From: Diatrype stigma
Lineage: Eukaryota; Ascomycota; Sordariomycetes; Xylariales; Diatrypaceae
Assembly: GCA_022225965.2 (NCBI GenBank)
Contig: JAKJXP020000059.1
Location: 226,979 to 290,978, forward strand
Direction: 5' to 3'
Length of the DNA: 64,000 nucleotides
In this document: positions 23,201 to 34,807 of the stretch, one piece after another
How positions within the stretch are numbered: the stretch's first letter is position 1
How the letters are laid out: the number at the start of each line of letters is the position of its first letter
Position numbers and translations under genes: made by a program
The notes under the pieces: generated by a model
Databases searched by the model: none
What the model was told of the DNA's origin: nothing
The model's input: only the letters and a program-made list of their open reading frames with translations

Positions 23201-25078
23201 AGCTGCTTGGGGTGGCCCCCAAAAACGCAGTCTCGGTCCGCAGGATGGGCACAAGATGGCAGAGAGGATCGGCACGTCACCGGGCCGGTTGCCTTTGTTA
23301 GGCCTCAGCCTTCCGATAGGCGGGCTCTTCACACAAATTAGGTTCTCTCCTTTCCCATGCCAGGTGGGGACACTATATGAATCATGCTTGCTCCTCTGCT
23401 GTGTTGCTTCGGCGGACGACTGTGGGTTGGAAGACTTTGTGCAGCTTACCTGCCTGGGCAGCTTACCGGAAGGGGCATGGGGCCGGGCCCATGGGCATCT
23501 ATAATAAAAGGCGGGAAATAATGCTATGGACTGGTCTTCGACAAACCAACACATTGTGGTTGTTGGTCATCTTGCAAGTTGTCTCCTGATGCGCAGGAAT
23601 AGCGGTGTTCCGGCTCGGTAGAAACCGTTTAGCTATTATTGTAATCAATAGTTGTCAGGAGCCAGGACGACATATGATAGATGATTATTTTTCATCCAAC
23701 TCTCTACTTATCCTGTATTATAGAATCATGTAACGTACCAGCCCACGGCTGTTATCACCATACTTCCGGTGTTCTTTTCCGGGGCAAAGGATGCTAAGAT
23801 ATTTTGTAGGGTTCCATTGCTTTTCATTTGCTGGCCCAAGACGTAGTAGGTATAATATGCCCAGTAGAATCCTGGTGATATTCTCGCGACCCAATTAAAG
23901 CCGACCAACCCATACTTGCTAATGTATAATGCATAATGCTCAGCCCGAACCCGAGCCCGAGCATACCTAATCGCCATGCGGGTACGTCGTATCATTTCCG
24001 TGAAATCCAAGGTAGTATCAGGCTAGTCGACGGGGATCGGAGCAGCCTCAAAGGTCCTAATACCGATATTCCAGGTATTCACTGTGCAGTAGTGGCGCCC
24101 GACGATACGGGAAACTCAACTTAGTACAGGTTGACAACCGGGTCCCAGCCTGTAACAACGCTTCCTACGAATGAAGTTTGCTAGACAAGGTAGCGGGCTA
24201 ATTAATCAATAAGGCTGTCTGGAGTGGCACAGCCTACAGGATAGCTGTGCCCGACGCAGGTCAGAAGTCGAAGCTAACCGGCACTTTGACTGGGTGGCTT
24301 GTCTCGATGCATGTCAGTGCAGGGCCGCGCATACGTCAACAGGCAAAGCCCTCTAAGACACTTGCCACACTTAAGTGTGCGGGGTGTGGTATGGTGGAAT
24401 GCAAGATACGTGATGTCCATTCTTTATGTTAATAAGCCTGCATGCTGCGTGTAGTGATGATGTATCTCGATTATGCTGGTGAGACTGGATTTGAGTTCCT
24501 CGCCGTCCCCCCACCCCCCTTTTTGCTATTATACTTTTGACCCTTCGCGTCAAGCAAGCAAACACTGCCAACGCTGAAAAAAGAACATGGGGGTATTCAC
24601 CGCCGTATCTGTAGATTGCCAAGATGAAATGAAAATCGTACAAGATCCTGTCACTTTTTTCGTTTCTCCCCTAACACTAGATGACCAAAGATTGTTGGTC
24701 ACCCTGTCAACCTACCCTCTTCTGTGTCTGCTGTCATCCTACAGCACAGTTGAGGCCCATCCAACCAGGCAAGCCAGCCAACTTTAACCCCCAGTAAAGT
24801 TATACAGAAGTAAAATTCAAAGAACCCCACGCGTGTGTCCACCAACGCCCGACGTAAGCAATCTGCCGTCCGTGTGCCAAAAAGACCCTAATAAAGAAAA
24901 AAGGGGACAGAATAGAGTCAACTTCCTCCCAACTCCATGTAACCATATGTATACATTAGCCGCCCAGAGTATGCTGGATTCTCCTGGTCTGATAACCAGG
25001 CCATGTAAATTCCCCGTGATGGTGTGCCACCGACAATTTGCTCGTAGTCTGCTCTGTTCGCAGAGATAAAGCAAACCT
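20206..25078. other. 4.9 kb gene-poor region
   Basis: No reading frame here could be tied to a family or joined into a multi-exon gene. The longest frames (181 codons on minus at 23009-23554, 142 on plus at 23076-23504) overlap each other on opposite strands and look random. A TA microsatellite lies at 20709. Base composition is close to average, so this is not a RIP-mutated repeat. Confidence 0.5.
20709..20731. repeat. TA microsatellite
   Basis: About eleven uninterrupted TA units. Confidence 0.9.
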
Positions 25079-26186
25079 TTAGTCGTCCTCTTCGTTCTTG
25101 AGGAGCTTCTTCCTCTTGGTCTGGCTTCGGCTCTTGTTCTTCCGCTTCTCCTCGTCAACCAGGGCTTGAGCATCTGAGTGGTACCTTGTCCTCTTCGATG
25201 CGCGATCCCCTTGCGAGTGCAGTATGATGTGCTGTACCCAGTTGTCCTTGCGGTTGAACCTCTTGTCACAGAAGGGGCATTGTATGAACGAGGGATTGTG
25301 GTGACTGGTTTGCTGTTAGTGGAAATTCGTGACGTGCAGGTGGAAGATGAGAGGATTCTTACGTATCAACGTGTCTCTTAAGATGCTCACTTCTCTTGAA
25401 TGCATTCCGAGTTTCACATTGCGGGTAAGGGCACTTGTGTGTGCCAGACTTGATAACCCGAGGATAAAGCTGATGGTCTTCTCTCTTTACCCGCCTAAGT
25501 TTCACTCTCTGTAGACGTTGTGCCCGGTGAAGCGCCGCGCTCTTGTGTTGCGACCCGTCCACATAAACCCTTCGCTTATCGTTGACATCCATGCTCCTCG
25601 TGGAGAGTAGTGACGTAGGCTCATGTTTGTCCAAACCCGTAAAATAGCCCATGGGGTCTTCTGGAGCACACCACACTGACGATGCATCACATTCCGGCGC
25701 ATCTGAGCACATATTGGCTGGGGCGAAGGGTGAAGCTAAGATATGGTGCGTGTACTGCAGGTTTCCAAGGACTTCAGGGTTAGAGGGTTCCATCGTCTGG
25801 TTATGCGGTGGCAGCGAGTTGAACATCTGAGCATAGTCGAATTCTGTTGCCTGTGCCGGTATGCTGCCCTTTCGACATGGCGTTGCTGAGAAGTCGTAGT
25901 CCACAAGTGGGTGGAAGTCATTCTTCATGTCAGAAGGATAGTAGCCGGTGAGCGTCGAGTTGGGCGTTGTCATGTCATACCCCAACCGAGGAGGACTCGT
26001 CAGGGATTCATGGGTCATCGACAACATTCGGCGCTGTGGTGTGGAGCGGCCAGATACTGGCGTGTGAGGACCACTAGAGGGGCTTGTAGTAGAAAAGCTT
26101 CCAGCAGATGAAGCGCAGGACACCAACTGGCTAGCAAAATGGTAGTCCTCGTCGAAGTCAAGGTGGTGCTCCATAGTCATCGTCAC
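25079..26186 (-). CDS. Two-finger C2H2 zinc finger transcription factor, BrlA-like architecture
   Basis: Two exons, 26186-25363 and 25304-25079, encode 349 residues. The N-terminal 240 residues are low in complexity and S/T/P-rich (GPHTPVSGRSTPQRR), as in fungal regulators. Finger 1 is HKCPYPQC (Cys252, Cys257) followed by FKRSEHLKRHVDTHH; finger 2 is CPFCDKRFNRKDNWVQHIILH with standard spacing. The tail is basic (KRTR, KRKNKSRSQTKRKK), suggesting nuclear localisation. The order N-terminal disordered region, paired C-terminal fingers and basic tail resembles the conidiation regulator BrlA, but I cannot claim orthology. The intron lies between the first-finger histidines. Finger 1 has 14 residues between its second Cys and His272 rather than 12. 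More than 5 kb of gene-free DNA precedes the start, compatible with complex regulation. Confidence 0.82.
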
Positions 26187-27804
26187 ACCTAGGAAGAAGG
26201 AGTCGTATCGAGTAGCGTGTATTAGAGATCCGGGGACTCGAAGATCAATATTGTAATGAAGGGAAGGTCTGAATGAAGGCAGTTATGGAATGAGGGAATA
26301 TCAGTAGTTATACAGGAGAGCAAATGGGTATGCTCCTCATAGAACCGAGACCTCCCTTCTGCCCTGAACATTGATTCAAACCTGGAGCGGGACTAGTACA
26401 GCCAATATACTTATATTCTGGCCTGCAGGGGTTCGTCTGGGCGTCCCTGTCGTAGGAATGCTATTCATGAATCGAGAGTGGCTTGATGAACATTGCATTT
26501 GACTTGGGGATATACTTTGGTACAACACTGTGGGCCCCTGAGCGCCGTTGTCTTCAAGCCACCATCATCCTAGCCCAACCAGCCCAGCAGAAAGGTGGTG
26601 TCCAGTCTTGGACTCTTGGTGTGTCCAGTCTAGACAATCTCTCACGTCTGTTAGTAGCTATGGCCCTCTCTATGGTGCTGTGCTCGCTCGTTTCAGTGGT
26701 CAAGCGAGCGATTATCAGAAGCCCGAGGCAATGGTAAACACTAGCAGGTCATAAACCCTGCAATTTACGAGCAAGTAACAACCAACGTGCATTACTGGGG
26801 GAGCTCGAGTATCTCGAGTTAACAATGGCCCACAGGGCGGGGTCGAGAAGAGAGAGAGAGAGAGCGCGCGTGAGAAAGTAAATTTAGAAAGAGGGAAGGG
26901 AAGGCGAGAGGGAGAGGACTGTACGAGGCCACACAAGTTTGGGAGGGGCGTAGCAAGCAGCCTCGGCCATCAGATGACGGTCGAGACCAAAATGGAAGAA
27001 GCAAACCTGCTTGCACGAACTGGTGACAGTTGAGTGTTCACACCTCACTGCTCAGGGACAAGCTACGAGACAAGCGCGCTTAGCAAGCCCGCGCTAGCCA
27101 GCTCCAACAGAGGACGGGATGGGGAACACTCATAGAGAGGAATCTTGACTGTATGATGTCACTGTATGGTGTTTACTGTATGGGCTATGGAATGGCGAAC
27201 CCCTATATCGAGTCGCAAATTGAGTCGCGCATCGCAGTCGCGCATCGTAGTCGCGCATTGTCATTAACCATGAACGCGTCCATGAGACAATGCCAAATCT
27301 GGATCTGGGGGAGGGTCAAATGCCATTACCGATGACCCAATTCCCAATTCCAATTCCCATTTCCCATCGAAGGGGAGAGAGAGGCTAGAACTAGGCGTTG
27401 ATCATAACTAGGGGACTTGCGATGCGGCGCTGCGCTTGAAGCTGTCGATAGGGCTTAACAGAGCCTAATAGGGGTATGGGGCATGTGCGATGCTGCCGAC
27501 GAGTCAACTGTGAAACTAGTTGGTAGTCCAGCACATCGGATGGGCCTTGGCAGCCGGTCTACCCTCAAGTGCCTTAGATGCTGCATGTTGTTTAATTGCC
27601 CTTATTGCCTGGTTGTTCCGATTGAAGGCTCTCCAGAGTAAGAGGAATATTGTTGTTTCTTCGTGCAAGTGTCAAAGGCATGGAGGGCATTGAGGGTGTC
27701 TGGACCCAACAGTAACACATGGACCGTCAATAACGTCCCGGAGTCGGTAGAGAGATTGTCGGCCCGGTTGGTTGAGCTACGCCCTCTTGCAGTCTGGAGC
27801 AACG

Positions 27805-27837
27805 TACATACATACATACATACAGGCATACATACAT
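27805..27837. repeat. CATA microsatellite
   Basis: Tandem ACATAC-type units, interrupted once by GG. Confidence 0.85.
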
Positions 27838-28672
27838 GTACTACATACAAGGTCGGCTGCTAGTACAATACGTAGGCCAGGTACCTGAGTGCTAGTCTAG
27901 AGTGCATACCTGGGGGATTGCGGGGGGTTCCAATATTCCGCCACTTTTCATGCTTATATAATCGTGTGCGTTCGAAGATGTCGACGTCAAGGCTATGGGA
28001 CTGGCACCCTGTGAGAGCACCCTGTCCTGACCAGGATTTATTTTCCGTAGGTAGCTCGATAGCTCGATCATCCTGTGTATTCGTGTGTACTACTATCTCC
28101 GGCTTGAAATTACAGGGGTGGTGGATAAGGGAGGAGGGAGGTTTGTGTGAGCTCATTCGGAGTCGTCTCTGGCGGACAGTGTGAGCGGCACTGATCAGTG
28201 ATCCCACCTGTCGAAGGTCTCAAGTCCAGTGTTCTTGATATAACTTGCCACTTGTCAGCTTGCTTACTCCCTACTAGGTATGACCTCAATGTACATAGTA
28301 TGGCCCGCCCATAGAATGAATCTATAGACTATAGGGCAGGCTAGGCAGGAAGGGGTTCTCCATATAGCGAACTATGGGAATGAATTTCCCTGAACAATGC
28401 CATTCTTTGTCCCTGGGAACTGCCGTCCCTGGGATTCGATGCACTTACAGACTTCAAAGGCATCATTTTCATACTTCGTCCCAAGTCCCACTGTTTAGAG
28501 TATCGACTGACCCACTGATCTTCTTGCATGGTCCTCACTTTAGCGCCGGGTAAGGACCCCAGGCACTAAACTAGGTGAGCAGTAGGGGCTAGCTATGCTC
28601 CTTCGGTGCCTAACAGTTCACTGGGCCCAGTTCACTAATACCTAGCTGGCGGATAGGTATGGCTGGTACATA

Positions 28673-28728
28673 CCTGGCAGCCTGGCAGCCTGGAGGCCTG
28701 GCAGCCTGGCGGCCTGGCAGCCTGGAGG
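28673..28728. repeat. Seven-copy 8-base tandem repeat
   Basis: Seven head-to-tail octamers of the form CCTGGNNG (CCTGGCAG, CCTGGAGG, CCTGGCGG). Variation is confined to positions 6 and 7. Confidence 0.9.
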
Positions 28729-31304
28729 GCATACCAAGTGCAGAGATGTCTGCCTTAAGCATGTACAGTGCTTGGAGATTGCACCCCAAGATGTCCGGAT
28801 ACCAGTCATAGGGGATTAGGAATAAGAAATGAATAATAAGGAATAAGGAATAAGAACAAAGAAACAGAAAGTCAAGACTCAGACCTACATGAAGGCCATT
28901 TATATCGCGCCGGCATTTCGTTGTCCCCTGCATGGGTTATGCCTATTCTGCTCTGGCCCAGGGTCCAAAAACCTAAGTCAACGAGAATATGGAGTATAGC
29001 GTTACAGTGGTAAGCTCTAGGCTATAGCCTATAGTATGGCTGCTATTCTGCTCGCTCAATAGTGGCCCGATACATCATATGGCGTTGTTACTAATTACGT
29101 GTTAGTGAACCGCATAGATAGCCATCGTAGATCTCGATCATCATTCCATCGAGTCTTCGACATGTCTGGGGTGGGAGCTTAGGGCCTAGCAGGCTAGGAC
29201 ACCACCGCACCTGATTGATAAGAATGCATATCTGCTGGATTAATCATGAGGTCGCCCACTCGTAAGATGCAGTATGTTAACAGTCGGCCACTTCGAATGG
29301 GCTTCCTAGCCGTCTAATACGGGAACCTTGTTGCCCTCGTCCTTGACGATATGGAGATTTACAAGCTCCACGTCACACCTAACCTTCGCATATAAAACTT
29401 CGCAAAGTTATCGGGCAAGTCGGGGTTTCAGAAGAGGGACGAAACGGACGGTTTGTGTGAATGAACGCTCCAATGACAAGCTGGGCAATATAGATGGAAT
29501 TTGATAGGCCATATGTAGGATCCGCACGCCACACAGGATATCCCTGGAACAGAGCGACGAATCTCAGTTTCAACAGGCTAAGGAGCTCAAACTGTGTACC
29601 ACTTAGCCTACTGATAATGCACTCCAAGGGCACTCCTAGGATGAGTTGCATGGTACCTGAAAGAAGTCTTGAAGGCCTGTCTCATACAGTCAGTAGCTCC
29701 GCCGATCCATTGCTCGTCTTGCTCGTCCTGGTCGTCCTCTTGATGGATCTAGAACCGGGCTCCATAACTTTTCGATTTCGAGCAGTGTAATGTCGTAATG
29801 CTACCTCGAACACGCCCTTTTCGCCCATCTCCCTGCTCTGGAATCCCTGCTCTAGGTCGACGAAGTAGCCCCTGTCCCTGAAGATTCGCTGCAAGAGTCG
29901 CGGCTGCTTTGCCTATTTGAGTTTCTCATCGCTGATCTCGATCCGGATACGACCATGCGAGCAAGATGTCGACCTCAGCGATAACTAATTACATAGTACG
30001 TTAGTGACAAGCAAGTTTCAGGGGACCATCGACCATTACGCCTTCTCCGTGTTTGTCAATTTATTCTTAGCCAACCTGCCAAACGACATATCCCAGCGTC
30101 GATCGCAGCGAGCTAGAGATGTCCTCAGGACGCTCAAGGCAGGTATGGGTGCTAGCCGTTTTGGCTGAGCAAATTTACTTTTTCTCTCTATTTCTTTTTC
30201 CTTTTCTCCTGTTCTGTGGGACGCCTCAGGATAGCCAAGTTTCTAATCTTGTATTCTCGGGACCCGTCTACTGACGTGCATATCTAGATATTTCATGCGT
30301 CTGCCGTAGTGCCTAGTTCGTATCTTCTTATATCTTCGATCTGAGGGGATATCTCCCCGGAGTGTGGCACCTCAATGTTTTCGGCAGCGTTATGTTGGGG
30401 AGGCCGCGTTCGGCCGCGTCGACAGTAGTATTCGAAGGAGCCAACCGAATGGCCGGACCGTTTCTCGGCACTTGTGCTACCCCAGCTTATGTGGCGATCT
30501 TGTATATCCCGGCAAATCAGAGCGATCCTCACAACCTACCGGATCTTGTATCACCGGGGGCTTCATTTTTTCTTCTTCTGTTCCTGTAATGCAACACCCA
30601 GAACCCCAAAACTACCGAGTGAAATACGGATTAGTAGTATGTGAAGCCCTTTCCCACAACTCCACAATCCGCAATAGTCTCCGTGCAGTCTCCATGCAGC
30701 GAAAAGCTGTCGCCTCCTTTATGCTGTGGTATCGACCGCTACCCACACTATGGTCGGCAGTCATCGACATCGGGTGCGGCCAGGTCCCGGAATGACCGTC
30801 GGAGAATCAAAGCGGGATCACATCGGAACTCCATGCCCCAAGACAACATGTAAACATTAACGATCAAATCCAACATCAATAGTTACTCTTCATTCCGGTC
30901 GATTTTATGCTATTAGGAACCAGTGGCATTACACGAAGTTCCTTGATGTCGTGTGATGAGTAAGTCCCCAGCATAGAACCGGCATAGCTTCCTATTGCAT
31001 TATTCTAACGCGGCCCTTGGCATCTCAAGCATCGCTTTTGGATGACCAGTACTAGTCGCTGTGAAGGTCGTACGCTGGTGATATAGGAGTGAAAATAGGA
31101 ATAGTGATAAGTATAAGAGTGAAGATACTGCGGAGTATAATTAAGAACTTGTATCTTCAGTATTTGAGTATATCACAACCCACTATACGCATTACCATCA
31201 TCATCTTGTCAACTGTCTGAAAACACATTACCATTCTGCACCATCCTTACAAACTGATACTATCACTTGATACAGCCTCTTCACTTCCTCCATACTATAT
31301 CACT

Positions 31305-31523
31305 ATGTGTAACATGGAAATCAACCTCTACAACTGTGATGCAGCGCATGTACGAGACACCGTTATAATCCATTGCTCGGATTGCCTCGGAGGTAAAAAC
31401 TGTGGTCACTGTAATGACGACCCGGATGTCGGCTACAACAATGGAGGCTGTCTTCCCCAGCAAAGGTTTGTTAGTGAGATATGCCCAGGTTGCAACCAAG
31501 TATGGGGCACAGATGAATCTTGA
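31305..31523 (+). CDS. Small cysteine-rich protein
   Basis: A 72-residue frame begins MCNMEINLYNC and contains eight cysteines, with clusters HCSDC and GKNCGHC and a final ICPGC. It has no signal peptide. Many filamentous ascomycetes have short proteins starting MC, with a second Cys about nine residues later and a following Cys/His pattern; their role is unknown. An alternative structure would splice at about 31465 (GTTTGT) to the acceptor at 31597-31598, replacing the last 18 or so residues with LPRWDDRYEQKERY and stopping at 31639. A second ORF with the same MC-x8-C opening lies 0.8 kb downstream. Coding status is likely but unproven. Confidence 0.5.
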   Translation: MCNMEINLYNCDAAHVRDTVIIHCSDCLGGKNCGHCNDDPDVGYNNGGCLPQQRFVSEICPGCNQVWGTDES

Positions 31524-32343
31524 GGTTATATTGTAGGTTGGACACTATTCACGTTTCCAATGCATATGACGAGCTGATAGACTTCTCAAATCACAGGCTA
31601 CCCCGTTGGGACGACCGATATGAACAGAAGGAGCGGTACTAAGAATGGGCGGTAAATATGGAAGATTTAATCAAAGAATTGGCCCTCTTCCGAGGACGGA
31701 ACTGCGGAATACATGATACATGGACGGCCTTTTTAGTCAGTTCTCGCACCAAAAAGTTTGTAATTAGCACGGGCAAGGATATTTGGGGCTAGTCCTTCAT
31801 GAAAATGCGTCCAGCCTCTATGGTTTGCAGTTACTTTGTCATCGTTTTTCCGCGGGATCCTAATTATCGCGTCTCCCGCTCTGCCCATGTCACCTACCAT
31901 ACTGCCACTCCTTGCCTTCACAAGCTGTGATGAGACTGTAAAGTCCCGAAACGGCGTCCGAGCCCGTATGTATTGCTTCTGCGAGATACCAAATCTGGCA
32001 TCCAGGTTGTTGGTTGGGACAGCATCGTCCTTTCTGCAGCAGGGTGGCGTTCCACCAGAAATCAAGGCCAGCTCGCAGAGCCCTGGGATCTGGCAAGGCT
32101 GGCAGGCCATGTTGCGGGATGCCCCCCCTTTATGCGAAGACTTCAGGGGTTCGAGTGCACACAAGCACAGGCGTGAATACTTAAGAAGCGTATTGAGCCC
32201 ACCAAGGTTTCGCTACGAACACGACCAGGCTCACCACTATCTCTGAAGAATTAAAATCGTGCTTCTCGATCTCCTTACAGCCTCTCATATACACTGCATT
32301 TATTCTATACTTCCCAATCTCTCCATTTGCACCCGCGATCAAA
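31524..32343. other. Spacer between the two small cysteine-rich ORFs
   Basis: Two overlapping frames on opposite strands (136 codons plus at 31836-32246, 143 codons minus at 31733-32164) are present. Neither resembles a family I recognise, and at most one can be real. Confidence 0.4.
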
Positions 32344-32544
32344 ATGTGCTACTGGAGGGTTTTCTACTGGAACTGCCAGCCCGAGAAACATGTCGCCAGA
32401 GAGTATAGAGAGAACTGCAGCCGCTTCCCCAACTGCGAGAATAAAATTACGGGCGTGCCACAGAACCAAGGCGGACTCATCAGACAGGAGAAACTAGAGG
32501 GGAGCAAGTGTACCATTCCCGGACACAAAGAATATGGCCGATAG
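32344..32544 (+). CDS. Small cysteine-rich protein, possible relative of the ORF at 31305
   Basis: A 66-residue frame begins MCYWRVFYWNC, so the first two cysteines (positions 2 and 11) and the preceding Asn match the upstream ORF (MCNMEINLYNC). Further cysteines lie in ENCSRFPNCE and KCTIPGH; it ends EYGR. It has no signal peptide or membrane segment. Both ORFs are preceded by A/T- and C/T-rich leaders. I infer a tandem or diverged pair of a small fungal family of unknown function. Apart from the opening, similarity is too low to prove paralogy by eye. Confidence 0.5.
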   Translation: MCYWRVFYWNCQPEKHVAREYRENCSRFPNCENKITGVPQNQGGLIRQEKLEGSKCTIPGHKEYGR

Positions 32545-32945
32545 ATCCCCTAACGATGTTCGAGATAAAAGTAACAGAGAGAGTAAGGAGAACACATCCC
32601 CAGCCTGAACTGAGAATTGATTGACTAAACACTTCCAGCCGGACTCGAAGCCATAAAACGAGGCAACTTTGGATTTGGTTACGTGGGCCGAAATACACCT
32701 CGGTTCCAAGGGCATATGTTCATGGTCAAGACTTATTACTCCTTGTGAGCTAGCTAGTTGGTGGTAGTGGGCAGACCAAGTGACGCCCTATAGAGCTTCA
32801 CGGTTTTCGATATATATTCAATCAACACATTGGAGTTACTAAGACTACTAAATCACTGGTCAAAAGCATGAAATTCTTTTGTAAATCCTATGTCGAGCAG
32901 ATAGCTAGGCAAATCCCATTGGATGATGTGACATACCTACACGGG

Positions 32946-32968
32946 CCCCCCCCCCCCCCCCAAAAAAA
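32946..32968. repeat. C16-A7 homopolymer junction
   Basis: Sixteen C followed directly by seven A. Confidence 0.95.
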
Positions 32969-33772
32969 GTCGAACCTGATAGCTTCATGCACGCCACCCC
33001 TCCCTTTCCTGTCCCCAAGCTCTCCCTGACTTGACCCCATTCAGCCTTACCAGCACAGCTTAGCAATCCTGAACCTGCAGGTATAGTCACCCACCTGTCA
33101 CAGAGCATCCCGCAGCCGCAGCCAGGGGCCGTCCATTGGGTAGCTAGCTCGAGTTTACGAGCCGTCCCAACCGACGCCCAAAGGCCGCAGACCGCAGGCC
33201 GCATGTGCAGTCACGACCTGCGCGGTCCTATAACGTCGTGATCGATCGCCTGGGAAAATGCAACGGCGGAGTTGCGTTGCATACATAGGTAGAGAAAGAC
33301 TCTGCCTAGCGCATTCGTCAACGCGGTGCCCCCGGCCCCCCCCGCCGCCCACGTACATGCAACCGCGGTGCAAGGTTGCGAAGAATGCATCTGCTTGAGC
33401 GCCGTCAAACCTCTGGGTGCCTGAGAAGCTTCCTTCATTTTTCTTCTTTTGTCCAAGGTCGTGGAGTGTGGTGTGCGGTGGGCAGACGGAATGTTCAAGT
33501 ACCTAAGTACCTAAGTAATTAGCTCATGGCAAATAGGGGGGTGGGGGAAGGGCCCGAGGTCCTAGTTATAATTACCTACCCAGGTACTTGTAGACCAAGC
33601 AAGCTACTGTCTTCCTGCCTGTCGGAGCTGCCGCGGAGTCGCCCATGTGTGAGTCTTCTTCTTGTGACTTGGAATTCTATTGGATTGCGGTTTTTCCAAC
33701 CCGGAACTTGCCTCGTGATGTATGCATGTAATGTGTATGTAATAAGTTGTTATCTGCCAACATACATTCGGC

Positions 33773-33824
33773 CCCTACCCTACCCTGCCATACCCTACCC
33801 TATTCTACCCTACCATATTCTACC
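33773..33824. repeat. CCCTA-like pentamer array
   Basis: Imperfect CCCTA pentamers, broken by CCATA and TTCTA variants. Confidence 0.8.
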
Positions 33825-34807
33825 TAATGTAATGCGGGCTCCATTTCTGTATGCGAGTAAGGGGAGCTCTCACGCATTGCATCTGTAAGTCAATCCTATC
33901 CGGCAGCGTGCAGCGTAGTACGCAACTATGATTCTATGAATACCACGAGTCGGGACGTGAAAGAATACCCGAGAGGCCCACTCGGATACTACGCTATGTC
34001 CCGGGTACTGGGGATTTTTGATAGACGAGCGGATGGGCAGGTAGACAAGCAGGAAAGTAGACAGACCAGCTATTGCGAGACGCGGCGTGGCTGCTGGCGC
34101 TTTCCCCTCATTTGCCTTGATCTGGCGAGTGTTGCAGTGTCTAGCCCCTGGGCTCTGTAACATTGACCGTACACGGCACAGGTGACAAGAGGCAATGTGG
34201 AAGGGAATGGAGGGTAAGAGACTGAGAGACGTAGTAGTATTCGGGTTGAGTGGATGGCTTGGATCGGGTGGCAGGTGGCGTACCTACTTATGGGGCTAAA
34301 AGGAGTTATCGCACAGCACTCTGACATTTTTTCTTTTGTTGACTAGAGGTAGGTCAGATCGGTTGACAGATCGTAGTCTTAGTATAGCTTCTTATGTATC
34401 GGAACAGATATGGTTGACAGCTTTTCTTTTGTTCATATAAGTTTTCCTAATACGGAGGAGTCTAATGCACTCGGGCGCCATGTTGTGCTAATGCAAATCA
34501 AAGTCAATAACTTTACATTGCACTACGAGGCAACCAACAGCATTTGTCTCAGATCCGCGGATCCAGATGTGTTCTTAGAGCGCGAGGTGTCATTAGTGCC
34601 TCTAGGGACTCCCTCAAAGCGTACTCTAAACTGCATTTCATCCAACTAGACGAGAGATCTAGACTCAGCATCTAGGCTCAGCAGCTTAGCAATCGGAATC
34701 AGGCATACCCAGAACTACTTGCAAGTTAGGTGTCCAAGTTACTCCGGCCAATGCTCTGTTGGAGGATCCTTCCACAGATCCACTAGGTATCAAGGGTGCT
34801 TCTTCGT

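Larger units (their letters stand above)
26187..31304. other. 5.1 kb gene-free region upstream of the C2H2 factor
   Basis: No gene could be supported. It contains an AG run near 26850, a CATA run near 27805, an 8-base tandem repeat at 28673, and a hydrophobic minus-strand frame at 29379-29651 that resembles nothing I know. It may act as an extended promoter for the transcription factor. Confidence 0.5.
32545..34807. other. 2.3 kb intergenic region
   Basis: Nothing gene-like can be supported. It contains a C16A7 homopolymer junction at 32946 and a CCCTA-rich stretch at 33773. The eIF2B gamma gene ends at its right edge. Confidence 0.5.

Noticed and set aside
23009..23554. 181-codon minus and 142-codon plus frames
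   Set aside because: They overlap on opposite strands, have no motifs, and their composition looks random.
33773..33824. CCCTA array as an interstitial telomere
   Set aside because: The unit is a pentamer with irregular variants, not the hexamer CCCTAA.
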